Assembly: GCA_902494875.1 (NCBI GenBank)
Contig: CABUUO010000001.1
Coordinates: forward strand, 62,001 to 126,000
Length of the DNA: 64,000 nucleotides
Direction: 5' to 3'
Source: an uncultured Pseudomonadota bacterium
GTDB lineage: Bacteria; Pseudomonadota; Alphaproteobacteria; RF32; CAG-239
A program made the translations under genes and the position numbers. The notes under the pieces are model-generated. The model did not search any database and had not been told where the DNA came from. It saw nothing but the letters and a program-made list of their open reading frames with translations. Below, one piece after another: positions 49,509 through 58,468 of this stretch. Each line of letters starts with the position of its first letter. Positions within the stretch are counted from its first letter, which is position 1.

Positions 49509-49805
49509 ATGCATTTGGTTATTTTCGCCCTGGGATTGTATATTGTTTTTGCCGAGTGGCGCAATCAGGCTTTGCGCCGGCGGATAGACAATGCGGAAAA
49601 AAATCTGAATAAAATTAAGAAGGATAAAACGATCTGGTATTCGGGAGTTCTGCCAAGTGCGGACAAACTGTGCCTGATTGAAGAAAAGAGCGGCGGTTAT
49701 GTCGTTTCCAGACTTTCCGACAAACGCTGGATGAAAAAAGACGGCGAAGTGGATTTTGACAAGATTAAACGCTGGACGTATATTGAAGATTTGGAAGGTT
49801 TGTGA
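49509..49805 (+). CDS. Small membrane-anchored unknown protein
   Basis: 98 residues from ATG 49509, with GGAG upstream. A hydrophobic N-terminal segment (MHLVIFALGLYIVFAEW) is followed by a short charged coiled coil (RRRIDNAEKNLNKIKKDK) and a soluble strand-rich domain ending WTYIEDLEGL. Not recognised. The GNAT gene follows after 1 base. Confidence 0.68.
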   Translation: MHLVIFALGLYIVFAEWRNQALRRRIDNAEKNLNKIKKDKTIWYSGVLPSADKLCLIEEKSGGYVVSRLSDKRWMKKDGEVDFDKIKRWTYIEDLEGL

Positions 49806-49806
49806 A

Positions 49807-50277
49807 ATGATGATACGCCTTTTGGATGAGAGTGATATTCCGTCGGTTTTGGAAATATGCCGGGAGATAAGAGAGCATCACCGCAGGGTATTGGGCGGAT
49901 ATTTCAAATCCATTGACGAGGATTATGAGTGCTCTTCTCTGGTGAAAGCGCTTGATGACGGGAATTCTCCGGTTTATGTTGCGGAAACCGAAGACGGAAA
50001 AATTGCCGGGATGGTACAGGCGGCGTTTGAGGTCAGGCCGTATCTTGAACGGGAAAGTTTTTGCCATATCGGAGGATTGGGCGTGCTTCCCGAATATCGT
50101 CGGCAAGGTGTTGCCAAAGCTCTGATGGATAGGGTGTTTGAGGCGTGCAGGGCACGGAAAATAACGGAAGTTACATTGGGCGTTTTTAACCGAAACACCG
50201 GCGCGTATAAGTTTTATGAAGAGCTTGGCTTTTTGCCGTTAGAACAAAAAATGAAATTGGATTTGGACAGAGAATAG
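49807..50277 (+). CDS. GNAT family N-acetyltransferase
   Basis: 156 residues from ATG 49807, with GGAAGG upstream. GNAT fold: MIRLLDESDIPSVLEI at the start, the acetyl-CoA site IGGLGVLPEYRRQGVAKALMDRVFEACRARKITEVTLGVFNRN, and AYKFYEELGF near the end. The acyl acceptor is unknown. Coupled to the small membrane protein upstream. Confidence 0.88.
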   Translation: MMIRLLDESDIPSVLEICREIREHHRRVLGGYFKSIDEDYECSSLVKALDDGNSPVYVAETEDGKIAGMVQAAFEVRPYLERESFCHIGGLGVLPEYRRQGVAKALMDRVFEACRARKITEVTLGVFNRNTGAYKFYEELGFLPLEQKMKLDLDRE

Positions 50278-50308
50278 CCAAGTTGCTGTATTGAACATGA
50301 AAGATGTT

Positions 50309-50336
50309 GCCGCGGATTGGTTTCCGCGGCTTTTTC
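50309..50336. terminator. Bidirectional terminator (GNAT / cobB)
   Basis: GCCGCGGA pairs with TCCGCGGC, with T after it on the plus strand, between convergent genes. Confidence 0.75.
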
Positions 50337-51058
50337 TATGTTCGGGGCGGCAGTTTTTTTATCAGCTCCTCCACATAAGACGGAAGCGTTTCTCCGGCTT
50401 TGCCGTAGACGTGTCGGTCGAAAAGATAGTTGTTGGCCGTCATATCCAGGGTAAATTCAATGGTATCGGCGCCGTAATATTTGGCAATCTGCACAAAACC
50501 GGCAGCCGGATACACAACGCCGGAAGTTCCGACCGAAACAAAAAGATCGCAAGTACGAAGAATGGTGTCAACCTTATCCATGCAAAGCAGATTTTCGCCG
50601 AAAAAAACAATGTTGGGTTTCATCATTCCGGCGATGTTGCAGTGCGGGCAAACGGTTTGGGTATCGACATCGCCCCAGGTTTCCAGAATGTGTCCACAGT
50701 TGAGGCAGACGGCCTGATTGATTTGTCCGTGAATGTGATAGACATTTTTGCAGCCGGCTTTTTCATGCAGGGTATCTACATTTTGGGTAATGACGTTTAC
50801 TTCCGCGGGATATTCGCGTTGGAGCCGGGTAACAGCCAGATGGGCGGCATTGGGCTTCGCCTTTTGAATCTCAAGTTTCAAATCGTTGTAAAAATCGTGT
50901 ACCAGAGCCGGGTTGCGTTCAAAACCCTCAATTGAGGCAACGTCTTCAACCTTATGATTGTTCCATAATCCGTTGGAACTGCGGAAAGTGGCGAGTCCTG
51001 ATTCTGCGGAAATGCCGGCGCCGGTCAGAACGGCAATTTTGCGGTATGTTTTGTTCAT
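50336..51058 (-). CDS. cobB: NAD-dependent protein deacylase (sirtuin)
   Basis: 240 residues from ATG 51058, with GGAGGG upstream. Removes acyl groups from lysine using NAD. Motifs: VLTGAGISAESGLATFRSSNGLW, VITQNVDTLHEKAG, the catalytic His in VYHIHGQIN, zinc Cys pairs CLNCGH and CPHCN, and MMKPNIVFFGENL. The bacterial CobB type is supported by GLATFR and the length. CobB controls acetyl-CoA synthetase in other bacteria. Confidence 0.94.
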   Translation of the reverse strand: MNKTYRKIAVLTGAGISAESGLATFRSSNGLWNNHKVEDVASIEGFERNPALVHDFYNDLKLEIQKAKPNAAHLAVTRLQREYPAEVNVITQNVDTLHEKAGCKNVYHIHGQINQAVCLNCGHILETWGDVDTQTVCPHCNIAGMMKPNIVFFGENLLCMDKVDTILRTCDLFVSVGTSGVVYPAAGFVQIAKYYGADTIEFTLDMTANNYLFDRHVYGKAGETLPSYVEELIKKLPPRT

Positions 51059-51175
51059 TTTATCCCTCCGCTTATAAATAAAAGGCATATATGTTAAAAA
51101 AACAACTTTTTTGTTGGTTTATTCTCAGTATTTGCTTTACGCTGAAACAGACATTTACAAACGAAGGAAGAGAAG

Positions 51176-52108
51176 ATGCTTTTTTGGAAAAAATGGTTTG
51201 TTCCCAAGCCGTTTAACGAAGGATATCTGCCGGAGCTTGACGGACATGAAGTGTATTTTGCCGAGTACGGAAATCCGCAGGGTGAGGTTATTTTAACCTT
51301 TCACGGCGGTCCCGGTTACTGGTCGCGTGCGGAAAATGCCAAAAATTTTGATTTGCGGAAATACCGCGTGGTTATGTTTGACCAGAGGGGCAGCGGAAAA
51401 TCAAAGCCTTTGGGAGCGACGGAAAACAATACGACGCAGGATTTGCTTGACGATGCGGTGCGGCTGCTGGATTATCTTAAAATCGAAGGCGGAATCATAT
51501 TATACGGCAGTTCTTGGGGATCCACCCTGGCGTTGCTTTTTGCCGAGCAGTATCCTGAGACTGTCAAATGTTTGCTGTTGTCTAAAATCTTTCTGGCAGA
51601 CAGGGACTGCCGGGAATGGGAACTGAAAGGCAGCGGCCGTTTTTATCCGGATATTCTGGACGCAATAAAAGGCGATTTGCCGGACAATTCACAAATTCCC
51701 GGATATTATGACAAAATGATAAATTCCGGCGACAAAGCATTGCAGAGCAAGGCGGTTTCTCTGTATGGAAGTTATGAAAGACAGTTGGGCCGGCTTAATC
51801 CGAAAATCGAAATTTTGGAGGCCGATGAAAGAAGTCTGGCGGCAAACCGAATTTATATGCATTATTCGGCGGAAGAATTTATGCTTGCCGAAGACGAGAT
51901 TATGGACAACATCGGCAAAATACACCATATTCCGACTCTGATTGTCCATAACCGGCTGGACTTTGTGTGTCCGCCGTCCAATGCCTATAAGCTTCATAAG
52001 GCGATGCAGAATTCAAAGCTGGTTATTGTGCCGGATAAAGGACACAGCAGCAAAATGTTGTCGGCGGTTAATAAGAAAGAAATGGCGGAGTTCCTTAAAA
52101 ATGTCTGA
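51176..52108 (+). CDS. Proline iminopeptidase-like alpha/beta hydrolase
   Basis: 310 residues. LTFHGGPGYWSRAEN (oxyanion HGGPG), VMFDQRGSGKSKP and the nucleophile elbow YGSSWGSTLALLFAEQYPE follow the prolyl aminopeptidase (S33) pattern; the Asp and His of the triad are in VHNRLDFVCPP and DKGHSSK. The enzyme would release N-terminal proline from peptides. The chain is slightly short in the cap domain. It opens a dense operon; mazG overlaps its end by 8 bases. Confidence 0.85.
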   Translation: MLFWKKWFVPKPFNEGYLPELDGHEVYFAEYGNPQGEVILTFHGGPGYWSRAENAKNFDLRKYRVVMFDQRGSGKSKPLGATENNTTQDLLDDAVRLLDYLKIEGGIILYGSSWGSTLALLFAEQYPETVKCLLLSKIFLADRDCREWELKGSGRFYPDILDAIKGDLPDNSQIPGYYDKMINSGDKALQSKAVSLYGSYERQLGRLNPKIEILEADERSLAANRIYMHYSAEEFMLAEDEIMDNIGKIHHIPTLIVHNRLDFVCPPSNAYKLHKAMQNSKLVIVPDKGHSSKMLSAVNKKEMAEFLKNV

Positions 52109-52436
52109 TAATGAACTGATTCTGAAAGAAAATCCTACTATTCAGGATTTTCAGCAATATGTTCGAGAGATGAAAATTGTCCGGGGCTTCCGGCAGGATC
52201 CGATCTATGAATGCTGTCTGTTGGCCGAAGAAACCGGAGAATTAATTTCAGCCGTGCGAAAACATACCAAAGGCGGAAGCATCGGCAGCGGTTCTGAGCC
52301 GGGAAACGTTAAGCTGGAGTTGGCCGATGTGCTGATTTATCTGTGCAGCATTGCCAATATGCACGGCATTGATTTGGAAGAAGCCTTTCGCGAAAAAGAA
52401 GAAATCAACAGGCAAAGGGTGTGGAAGAGAATATAA
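52101..52436 (+). CDS. MazG-like nucleotide pyrophosphohydrolase
   Basis: 111 residues from ATG 52101. One MazG domain: CCLLAEETGELISAVRKHTKGG with the first EExxE metal site, and KLELADVLIYLCSIANMHGIDLEEAFREKEEINRQR with the ExxD site. Such all-alpha enzymes cleave nucleoside triphosphates to monophosphates and clean the nucleotide pool. The exact substrate is unknown. Second gene of the operon. Confidence 0.85.
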   Translation: MSDNELILKENPTIQDFQQYVREMKIVRGFRQDPIYECCLLAEETGELISAVRKHTKGGSIGSGSEPGNVKLELADVLIYLCSIANMHGIDLEEAFREKEEINRQRVWKRI

Positions 52437-52471
52437 ATGCAGAAGATTTGTAAAATCTTGAGGAAAAATAA

Positions 52472-53164
52472 ATGAAAAAGATTGGCATAATTGCAGCAAT
52501 GAACAGCGAAATCAATATGATAAAGTCAATTCTTAATGATGTAAAAGAAGAAAAGAGAGAAGGAATTGATTTTATTACGGGGCAATTGGGCAATAAAGAG
52601 ATTATATTGATGGAAAGCGGTATCGGCAAAGTTTGCGCGGCCGTGAAAACAGCCGAACTTATTCGTGAATTTATGCCGGACTGCGTGATTAATTCCGGCG
52701 TTGCCGGCGGCATTGGAGATCAGGTGTCAAAGATGGACATTGTGGCAAGTACGGAGACGGTTTACAGTGACGTTTGGTGTTTGGAGCCTAATCTTTACGG
52801 ACAGGTGCAGGGGTTTCCGCCGCGGTTTGCTTCGGACAAAAAGCTGCTGGAATTGATTGCGGAGGGCGAAAACGAAGGTATTGTGGTTCACAAAGGTTTG
52901 ATTTGCAGCGGAGACAAGTTTGTTTCCGGGAGCGCCGAGGCTTTGGAAATCCGCCGGAACTTTTCCGACGGGCTGGCGGTCGACATGGAATCATGCGCGG
53001 CGGCTCAGGTTTGTTATATGAAAAAAGTTCCTTTTGTCAGCCTGAGAATTATCAGTGACAATCCGTTGCGTAGCAATGACAATTTCAGGGAGTATGCCGA
53101 TTTTTGGGGGGAGATGGCTCAAAAATCGTTCAAAATATTAAAAAAACTGCTTAATGCTTTGTAA
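52472..53164 (+). CDS. mtnN: 5'-methylthioadenosine/S-adenosylhomocysteine nucleosidase
   Basis: 230 residues. Splits MTA and SAH, by-products of SAM use, to adenine and a thioribosyl product. Family marks: KIGIIAAMNSEINMI, ILMESGIGKVCAAVKTAELI, VINSGVAGGIGDQVSKMDIV and the late LAVDMESCAAAQVCYMKKVPFVSLRIISDNP with catalytic Glu and Asp. Full length. It precedes tldD by 12 bp. Confidence 0.94.
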   Translation: MKKIGIIAAMNSEINMIKSILNDVKEEKREGIDFITGQLGNKEIILMESGIGKVCAAVKTAELIREFMPDCVINSGVAGGIGDQVSKMDIVASTETVYSDVWCLEPNLYGQVQGFPPRFASDKKLLELIAEGENEGIVVHKGLICSGDKFVSGSAEALEIRRNFSDGLAVDMESCAAAQVCYMKKVPFVSLRIISDNPLRSNDNFREYADFWGEMAQKSFKILKKLLNAL

Positions 53165-53176
53165 GGAGATGATATT

Positions 53177-54559
53177 TTGCTTGACAGGAATCTGGTGAAA
53201 GACATTTTGAACGAGGCTTTGTCAACCGGCGGTGATTATGCGGAGGTGTTTGTTGAAAATTCTTTCGCTTCAACCCTGCAAACGGCGGAGCATAGGGTAA
53301 AACAGAGTGCGTCGGGACTGGTTTTCGGCGTGGGTATCCGCATTTTCAGCGGCGTTAATTCGGTTTATGCCTATACCAATCTTTCCGATCGGGAAAGCCT
53401 GCTTCGGACGGCGCAGAAAGCGGCGCGGGGAATTTTGGCTCATAAACGGAATATTGTATTTGATTTCGTGGATGTTGAAATTGAAAATATACATAAAATC
53501 AATAAGAAATTTGAAGAACTTAATAAGTCGGATAAAATTGATCTGATGGAAAAAATCAGTTGCTATGCTTATGAAAGCAGTCCGCTTATCAGCCGGGTTG
53601 ATGCGACTTATCTGGAAAAAAAGCGTCATACTCTGGTGGCCAATACCTTGGGCGTATGGGCGGAAGACACGCTTTTTCGCAATCGTTTTTCGCTTTCGGC
53701 CATTGCTGCCAAGGACAATTTGAGCGAAAGCGCCGGCAATAACTTTGGCGGTCTGTACGGTTTGGAGCTGTTTGACAAATACGATCACCGCGAATTTGCG
53801 GAAAAAGTGGCTGAAGATGCGGTTTCCAAGCTGAGTGCGGAAGATTGTCCGTCGGGAAAAATGGATGTGATTATCGGCAACGGTTTCGGCGGCGTTATTT
53901 TTCACGAGGCCTGCGGTCACGGGCTTGAGGCCGAGGCGGTTGCCAAAAATGCTTCGGTTTTTGCCGGAAAGCTGGGGCAGAAAGTGGCAAGCGAGCTGGT
54001 AACCGCTTATGACGATGCGACCATTCCCAACGCATGGGGATCAATCAATATTGACGACGAAGGGGTTAAAACCCAACGCAAACTTTTAATTGAAAACGGG
54101 ATTTTGAAAGGTTATATGGTCGACCGCCTTAACGGCCGGCGGATGGGAATGGAACCGAACGGCTGCGCCCGGCGGCAGAATTACAAGTTTGCGCCGACGT
54201 CGCGGATGAGCAACACTTTTATTGCCAACGGGAATTCCACATTGGAAGAAATGATTGCCAAAACCGAATACGGCCTGTTTGCGCAAAAAATGAGCGGCGG
54301 CTCGGTCAATACGGCCAGCGGTGAGTTCAACTTTAGTGTCGACAAGGCTTTTATCGTTGAAAAAGGAAAGATAAAACAACAGGTTAAGGGCGCAAAATTA
54401 ATAGGTTCGGGAGTGGAAGTCCTGCAGCAGATTGACATGGTCGGCAATGATATGGATTTGGCCTGCGGCATGTGCGGCGCTTCTTCGGGAAGTATTCCGA
54501 CGACGGTGGGCGAACCGGCGGTCAGAGTCAGAAACATTACGGTAGGAGGGCAAAGATAA
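53177..54559 (+). CDS. tldD: Metalloprotease TldD
   Basis: 460 residues from TTG 53177, with AAGGAGA 7 nt upstream. Catalytic half of the TldD/TldE protease that cuts unfolded peptides and matures some RiPPs in other bacteria. The zinc motif is FHEACGHGLEAEAVAK (HExxxH). The N-terminal domain starts DRNLVKDILNEALSTGGDYAEVFVE, and the end GMCGASSGSIPTTVGEPAVRVRNITVGGQR is typical. It overlaps pmbA by one base. No RiPP precursor was recognised nearby. Confidence 0.94.
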   Translation: MLDRNLVKDILNEALSTGGDYAEVFVENSFASTLQTAEHRVKQSASGLVFGVGIRIFSGVNSVYAYTNLSDRESLLRTAQKAARGILAHKRNIVFDFVDVEIENIHKINKKFEELNKSDKIDLMEKISCYAYESSPLISRVDATYLEKKRHTLVANTLGVWAEDTLFRNRFSLSAIAAKDNLSESAGNNFGGLYGLELFDKYDHREFAEKVAEDAVSKLSAEDCPSGKMDVIIGNGFGGVIFHEACGHGLEAEAVAKNASVFAGKLGQKVASELVTAYDDATIPNAWGSINIDDEGVKTQRKLLIENGILKGYMVDRLNGRRMGMEPNGCARRQNYKFAPTSRMSNTFIANGNSTLEEMIAKTEYGLFAQKMSGGSVNTASGEFNFSVDKAFIVEKGKIKQQVKGAKLIGSGVEVLQQIDMVGNDMDLACGMCGASSGSIPTTVGEPAVRVRNITVGGQR

Positions 54560-55893
54560 TGGATGCCGAAAAATTTGTGGAAAAACTTTATGCAGCCAGC
54601 CTCCGGCAAAAAGCGGGAGAGTTTCAGATAGATTACGGTTATCGCAGCAGTTTCGGCCTGCGCGCGCTTGACGGTAAGATTGACAAGCGTTCCTTTACGG
54701 AAAACCAGGGAATAACTTTTTCCGTAAAAAAAGGAAAAAATATCGGCTCATTTGACTGTGGAGAGTTGGAGGAGCGTAATATTCCGCTGATTATAGAGCA
54801 GGCAGAGGCAAACGCGCTTTTAATCAGCAGTGATGACGAAAACTTCTTTCATGATGGCAGCGGGCAATACCAAAAAGTAAAAAAATCAGCCCCTATCAGT
54901 GAGTTATATGTAAAACTGGATAAAGAAAAATATGTATTGGAGCTTGAAAAAGCCGCTTATGCCTACGACAAGCGCATTAAGAAGGTCATCAGCACCTTTT
55001 TGGGCGAAGGCGAGAGCAAAAGGTTTATGAAAAATTCGCACGGGCTTGATTTGTCTGAGAAAGAGAACAGCGCCTATGCTTATTTGTATTTGAGCGCGGA
55101 GAGCGGCGACGTAACCAGAACCGGCAGTGAGATTGTCTTTTTTGACAATAAAGAAGACTTTGATCCGGTTGTTGTGGCGGCTAAGGCGGCGCAGAAAGCC
55201 CTGGACAAGCTTAATCCGACAAACATTAAGTCCGGAAACAGAAAAATTGTGTTTGAAAACAAGGCGTTTGCCGATTTTCTGGAAACGACGGCTGGTATCT
55301 TTTCTGCCAACAGCGTACAGGAAAAGCGCTCCAAACTGGTCGGAAAACTGGGACAGAAAATAGCCTCTGGCTTTGTCAATCTGGTTGATAATCCGTTGCT
55401 GGACGGCGGATATAACAGTCGCAGTTTTGACGGAGAAGGTTATCCCTGCCGATTGAATGAGGTGATAAAAGACGGAATATTAAATACTTATCTTTATAAC
55501 TTGAGAACGGCTCACAAAGATGGCGTCGGTTCTACGGGCAACGGCAGCGGATGCGGCGACCGGGGAATCTCTTTTTCCAACTTTTATGTTATGCCGGGAA
55601 TGCTGAGCCGCGACGAAGTGTTGGCCCAGGCCGGGGACGGCGTTTATATCGTCGGTCTGAACGGTATGCACGCCGGCTATTCTTCTGTTTCCGGCGATTT
55701 TTCCTTTGGCGCGGAGGCCTTTGAAATCAAAGGCGGAAAATTAGGAAGAGCGTTGAATCAGATTACGGTTTCCGGCAACGTTTACCGACTGTGGAGTGAG
55801 ATTGAGGCAATCGGCAGCGATTTAGCTTTTAATCCGTCTGCTTTCGGTGCGCCGACGGTTTTGGTGAAAGAACTTTCCATATCCAACGAGTAG
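54559..55893 (+). CDS. pmbA: TldE/PmbA, partner of TldD
   Basis: 444 residues from ATG 54559, with GGTAGGAGGG just upstream. Non-catalytic or structural partner of TldD; it lacks the HExxxH motif. Similar build: FQIDYGYRSSFGLRALDGKIDKRSF at the start, GVGSTGNGSGCGDRGISFSNFYVMPGM and GLNGMHAGYSSVSGDFSFGAEAFEIKGGKLGRALNQITVSGN, which is the PmbA C-terminal pattern. Translationally coupled to tldD. Confidence 0.93.
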   Translation: MDAEKFVEKLYAASLRQKAGEFQIDYGYRSSFGLRALDGKIDKRSFTENQGITFSVKKGKNIGSFDCGELEERNIPLIIEQAEANALLISSDDENFFHDGSGQYQKVKKSAPISELYVKLDKEKYVLELEKAAYAYDKRIKKVISTFLGEGESKRFMKNSHGLDLSEKENSAYAYLYLSAESGDVTRTGSEIVFFDNKEDFDPVVVAAKAAQKALDKLNPTNIKSGNRKIVFENKAFADFLETTAGIFSANSVQEKRSKLVGKLGQKIASGFVNLVDNPLLDGGYNSRSFDGEGYPCRLNEVIKDGILNTYLYNLRTAHKDGVGSTGNGSGCGDRGISFSNFYVMPGMLSRDEVLAQAGDGVYIVGLNGMHAGYSSVSGDFSFGAEAFEIKGGKLGRALNQITVSGNVYRLWSEIEAIGSDLAFNPSAFGAPTVLVKELSISNE

Positions 55894-55900
55894 GGGACAA

Positions 55901-56563
55901 ATGCGGGAGCTTAAACGTCTGAAACGGTTGAAGGTTGTTTTTATTGATTGGCACAAAACTTTGTGTTCTTGCGTTTTTTTCCATGAACTGCATGATGTTG
56001 ACGAAGCCCTGTTTCATAAGCTTGACAGCCGTCTGTTTGATGAAATGCCGATAGAGGGATTTATTGACTGGATGCGCGGAAAGATCAGCTACCGCGAGAT
56101 TGTACATTATCTGGCCGGGGATGATCTGGCGCCGGAGAAAGTGTTTGAGGTATTGAAAAACGGCTGCGAAAAAATGTTTTTGGACAGGCGGGATTTTTTG
56201 AAATGGATCAGAAAAATCCGTAAAAAAGGGAAAATGGCTGTTATTGCTACGGACAATGTAGACGTTTTTGTCGAATATACGGTTCCGGCATTAAAGCTGC
56301 GGCGGCATTTTGACGATATTTTGTGTTCTTCCGAACTGAAGAGCCTCAAAACGGATACGGCAGATGGAAAACTGTTATTTTTTGACGATTTTTTAAGAAA
56401 ACACAATATAAAGTATGAAGAAGCCATCTTGCTGGACGACAGCCGCGAGACGACGGATTTGTGCAAAAAGTACGGTATGCAGGCAAAGCTGATCAGCTCG
56501 CCGGAAGATGTGCTGAAAATGCTGATGATGATAGAGACCAGTTGTGACAGAGATGAATACTAG
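55901..56563 (+). CDS. HAD-like protein, paralogue 1
   Basis: 220 residues, 7 bp after pmbA. Motif I is VVFIDWHKTLCS: the first Asp is kept but the usual second Asp (D-x-D) is His. Motif II is AVIATDN and motif IV is AILLDDSRETTD. A long helical cap (residues about 20-95) lies between motifs I and II. The downstream gene is a close paralogue of the same length. Lack of the second Asp speaks against an ordinary phosphatase and recalls dehalogenase-type HAD members. The role is unknown. Confidence 0.78.
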   Translation: MRELKRLKRLKVVFIDWHKTLCSCVFFHELHDVDEALFHKLDSRLFDEMPIEGFIDWMRGKISYREIVHYLAGDDLAPEKVFEVLKNGCEKMFLDRRDFLKWIRKIRKKGKMAVIATDNVDVFVEYTVPALKLRRHFDDILCSSELKSLKTDTADGKLLFFDDFLRKHNIKYEEAILLDDSRETTDLCKKYGMQAKLISSPEDVLKMLMMIETSCDRDEY

Positions 56564-57191
56564 CAAGCTTAAGGTGCTTTTTATAGATTGGTTTAACACC
56601 CTGACATCCAGAGCTTTTTTGCATAAACTGCGGCAGGACAATCCGCAGCTTTTTTCCCGGATAGACCAGAAGATTTTTGATCAAAGTCCGACCGGCTGGC
56701 ATTTGGAATGGGCGCGTGGAAAAATCGGACAAGAAGAGGTTGCGGAAATTATTGCTCAAGACGTTTTGCTTTCCAAAGAGGAGGTCTTGGATATTTTTGC
56801 CGACTGTTGCAAGCATCAGGATGTGGATAATGAAGAAATCTGGGAGGTTATTGCCAGAATAAGAAAACGCGGCGTGAAAGTGGTGTTGGCGACGGATAAC
56901 TGGGACATCTTTTGCCGCTACACTATTCCGGCTTTGTCTTTGGAGCGGCATTTTGACGATATTCTGTCTTCGGATACGGTTGGGTTTCTGAAAAGGGATG
57001 CAGATGGCGGAAAGCTGTTGTTTTTTGAGGAATATCTCCGCAAAAACGGCATTGACTACGAGGAGTGTCTGTTAATTGACGACAGTCCGGCGAATATCAG
57101 CCGCTGTTGCGAATGCGGTTTGCCGGTTTTAAAAGTGTCTTCACCGATAGACACGCTGATTTTTCTGAAAGAACTGGAGGAAAAACTGTGA
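56553..57191 (+). CDS. HAD-like protein, paralogue 2
   Basis: 212 residues from ATG 56553 (GTG 56544 possible). It overlaps the end of paralogue 1 by 11 bases. Motif I is VLFIDWFNTLTS, with Phe at the second-Asp position; motif II VVLATDN; motif IV CLLIDDSPANIS. It shares WARGKIGQEE / WMRGKISYRE, ALSLERHFDDILSS / ALKLRRHFDDILCS and GKLLFFEEYLRKNGIDYEE / GKLLFFDDFLRKHNIKYEE with paralogue 1, so a tandem duplication is clear. Function unknown. Confidence 0.78.
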   Translation: MNTSKLKVLFIDWFNTLTSRAFLHKLRQDNPQLFSRIDQKIFDQSPTGWHLEWARGKIGQEEVAEIIAQDVLLSKEEVLDIFADCCKHQDVDNEEIWEVIARIRKRGVKVVLATDNWDIFCRYTIPALSLERHFDDILSSDTVGFLKRDADGGKLLFFEEYLRKNGIDYEECLLIDDSPANISRCCECGLPVLKVSSPIDTLIFLKELEEKL

Positions 57192-57718
57192 TTGAGACCG
57201 CCGCTGTGACTGAACTGTTGGGAAAGCTGAAAGATTTGAAACGTTCGGGGTGGATCATGAAAAAGGTTTCGGCGCCGGAAAGTGTTGCTGATCACAGCTG
57301 GGGCGTAGCTTTGCTGGCCGTATTGCTGACACCGGAAGGTCTTGACCGGCACAAGTGCTTGCAGCTGGCCATTGTTCATGATTTGCAGGAAACCATTGTG
57401 GGAGACATTACGCCGGCGGACGGAATTTGTCGGGAAGAAAAAAGACGCAGAGAACGCGCGGCGATTGGTCTTTTGTCCGAAAAACTCAATTTTTCCGAGT
57501 TGACGGCATTGTTTGAGGAATTTGAAGCGCTTGAGACTCCGGAGGCGCGTTTTGTGAAAGATCTGGACCGGATTGAAGCGGTTTTGCAGGCTAGATATTA
57601 TGATATAACACAACGCAGTCCGGAAAAACTGTTTCCCGAATTCAGCGCATATGCGGAGAAAAATCTGTGCAGCGGCGAAAAGGCGATTGCAGAAATCCTG
57701 AAAAAATTAGACGGCTAG
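57188..57718 (+). CDS. HD domain hydrolase (YfbR/HDDC2-like)
   Basis: 176 residues from GTG 57188, with GGAGGA upstream and a 4-base overlap with the previous gene. The HD motif is split as usual: SVADHSWGVALLAVLL (His), LAIVHDLQETIVGDITPADG (His-Asp and following Glu) and FVKDLDRIEAVLQAR (Asp). This is the pattern of 5'-deoxynucleotidases such as YfbR and human HDDC2. It would dephosphorylate nucleoside monophosphates. Last gene of the operon; its 3' end overlaps the convergent NUDIX gene by 12 bases. Confidence 0.85.
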   Translation: MIETAAVTELLGKLKDLKRSGWIMKKVSAPESVADHSWGVALLAVLLTPEGLDRHKCLQLAIVHDLQETIVGDITPADGICREEKRRRERAAIGLLSEKLNFSELTALFEEFEALETPEARFVKDLDRIEAVLQARYYDITQRSPEKLFPEFSAYAEKNLCSGEKAIAEILKKLDG

Positions 57719-58354
57719 TTTCTGCGGGTTGTCAAAATAGCGTCTGACGGTGTCCATTACTTTGACATAATAGCTGTCTTCATGCGGAACAAAATCGCTG
57801 ACGGAAACGGAACCGGTGTGCGGGACATAGTTTTCGTATTCGTCCAGCAGCAGACCCGAAACATATATATAATCAACTTTGTGGCTGAAAAGATTGCGCA
57901 AGTCGTCTATAGTCGCTTCCAAAACCCCGTCGACTTCATTGGGATTCATGCTGAGTTCGGACAGGTTTTTGTCGGTTTCCAGAAGATAAGTCGGATTGAA
58001 CTCATGATTGATGTATCCGTTGCGTTCAAAGACATGGTTGATGGTGAAAAGTTTGTTCAGTTTGTCAAAGTCCACTTTTATGCCCAGTTCTTCTTCAATG
58101 TTTTTAATGCCGTCCTTAGGCTGTTCTCCGGCTTTGAGGTGTCCGGCGGCGGAGATATCAAGCAGGCTCGGATGCGTGTCTTTGTTTTTGCTGCGGAGTT
58201 GCAAAAGAACCCGGTGACGTCCGTCGGAAGCGCGTTTGACAATCCAGCAGTGAAAAGCCTTGTGCCACAGTCCTTCGCGGTGGGCCTGCGAACGCGGCGC
58301 CGTTCCGAGATGATTCATATTGCCATCATAAATATCGATCAGTTCGTCGCTCAT
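57707..58354 (-). CDS. NUDIX hydrolase (IPP isomerase-like subgroup)
   Basis: 215 residues from ATG 58354, with AAAGGAGA upstream. LIDIYDGNMNHLGTAPRSQAHREGLWHKAFHCWIV is the start typical of the isopentenyl-diphosphate isomerase-like / YfcD NUDIX group. The NUDIX box AGHLKAGEQPKDGIKNIEEELGIKV has the EExG pair. A helical C-terminal part follows. The substrate is unknown. Its 3' end overlaps the HD gene by 12 bases on the other strand. Confidence 0.85.
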   Translation of the reverse strand: MSDELIDIYDGNMNHLGTAPRSQAHREGLWHKAFHCWIVKRASDGRHRVLLQLRSKNKDTHPSLLDISAAGHLKAGEQPKDGIKNIEEELGIKVDFDKLNKLFTINHVFERNGYINHEFNPTYLLETDKNLSELSMNPNEVDGVLEATIDDLRNLFSHKVDYIYVSGLLLDEYENYVPHTGSVSVSDFVPHEDSYYVKVMDTVRRYFDNPQKLAV

Positions 58355-58468
58355 GGCTATTCTCCTTTTGTCGTTTCTATAATCAGTTTTAGCACAATTC
58401 ATAAAATCTGCAACAGAAACTTTCCTGACAGAATGTATATGGGCATAAACCGGGGAATAATGCTGCGG

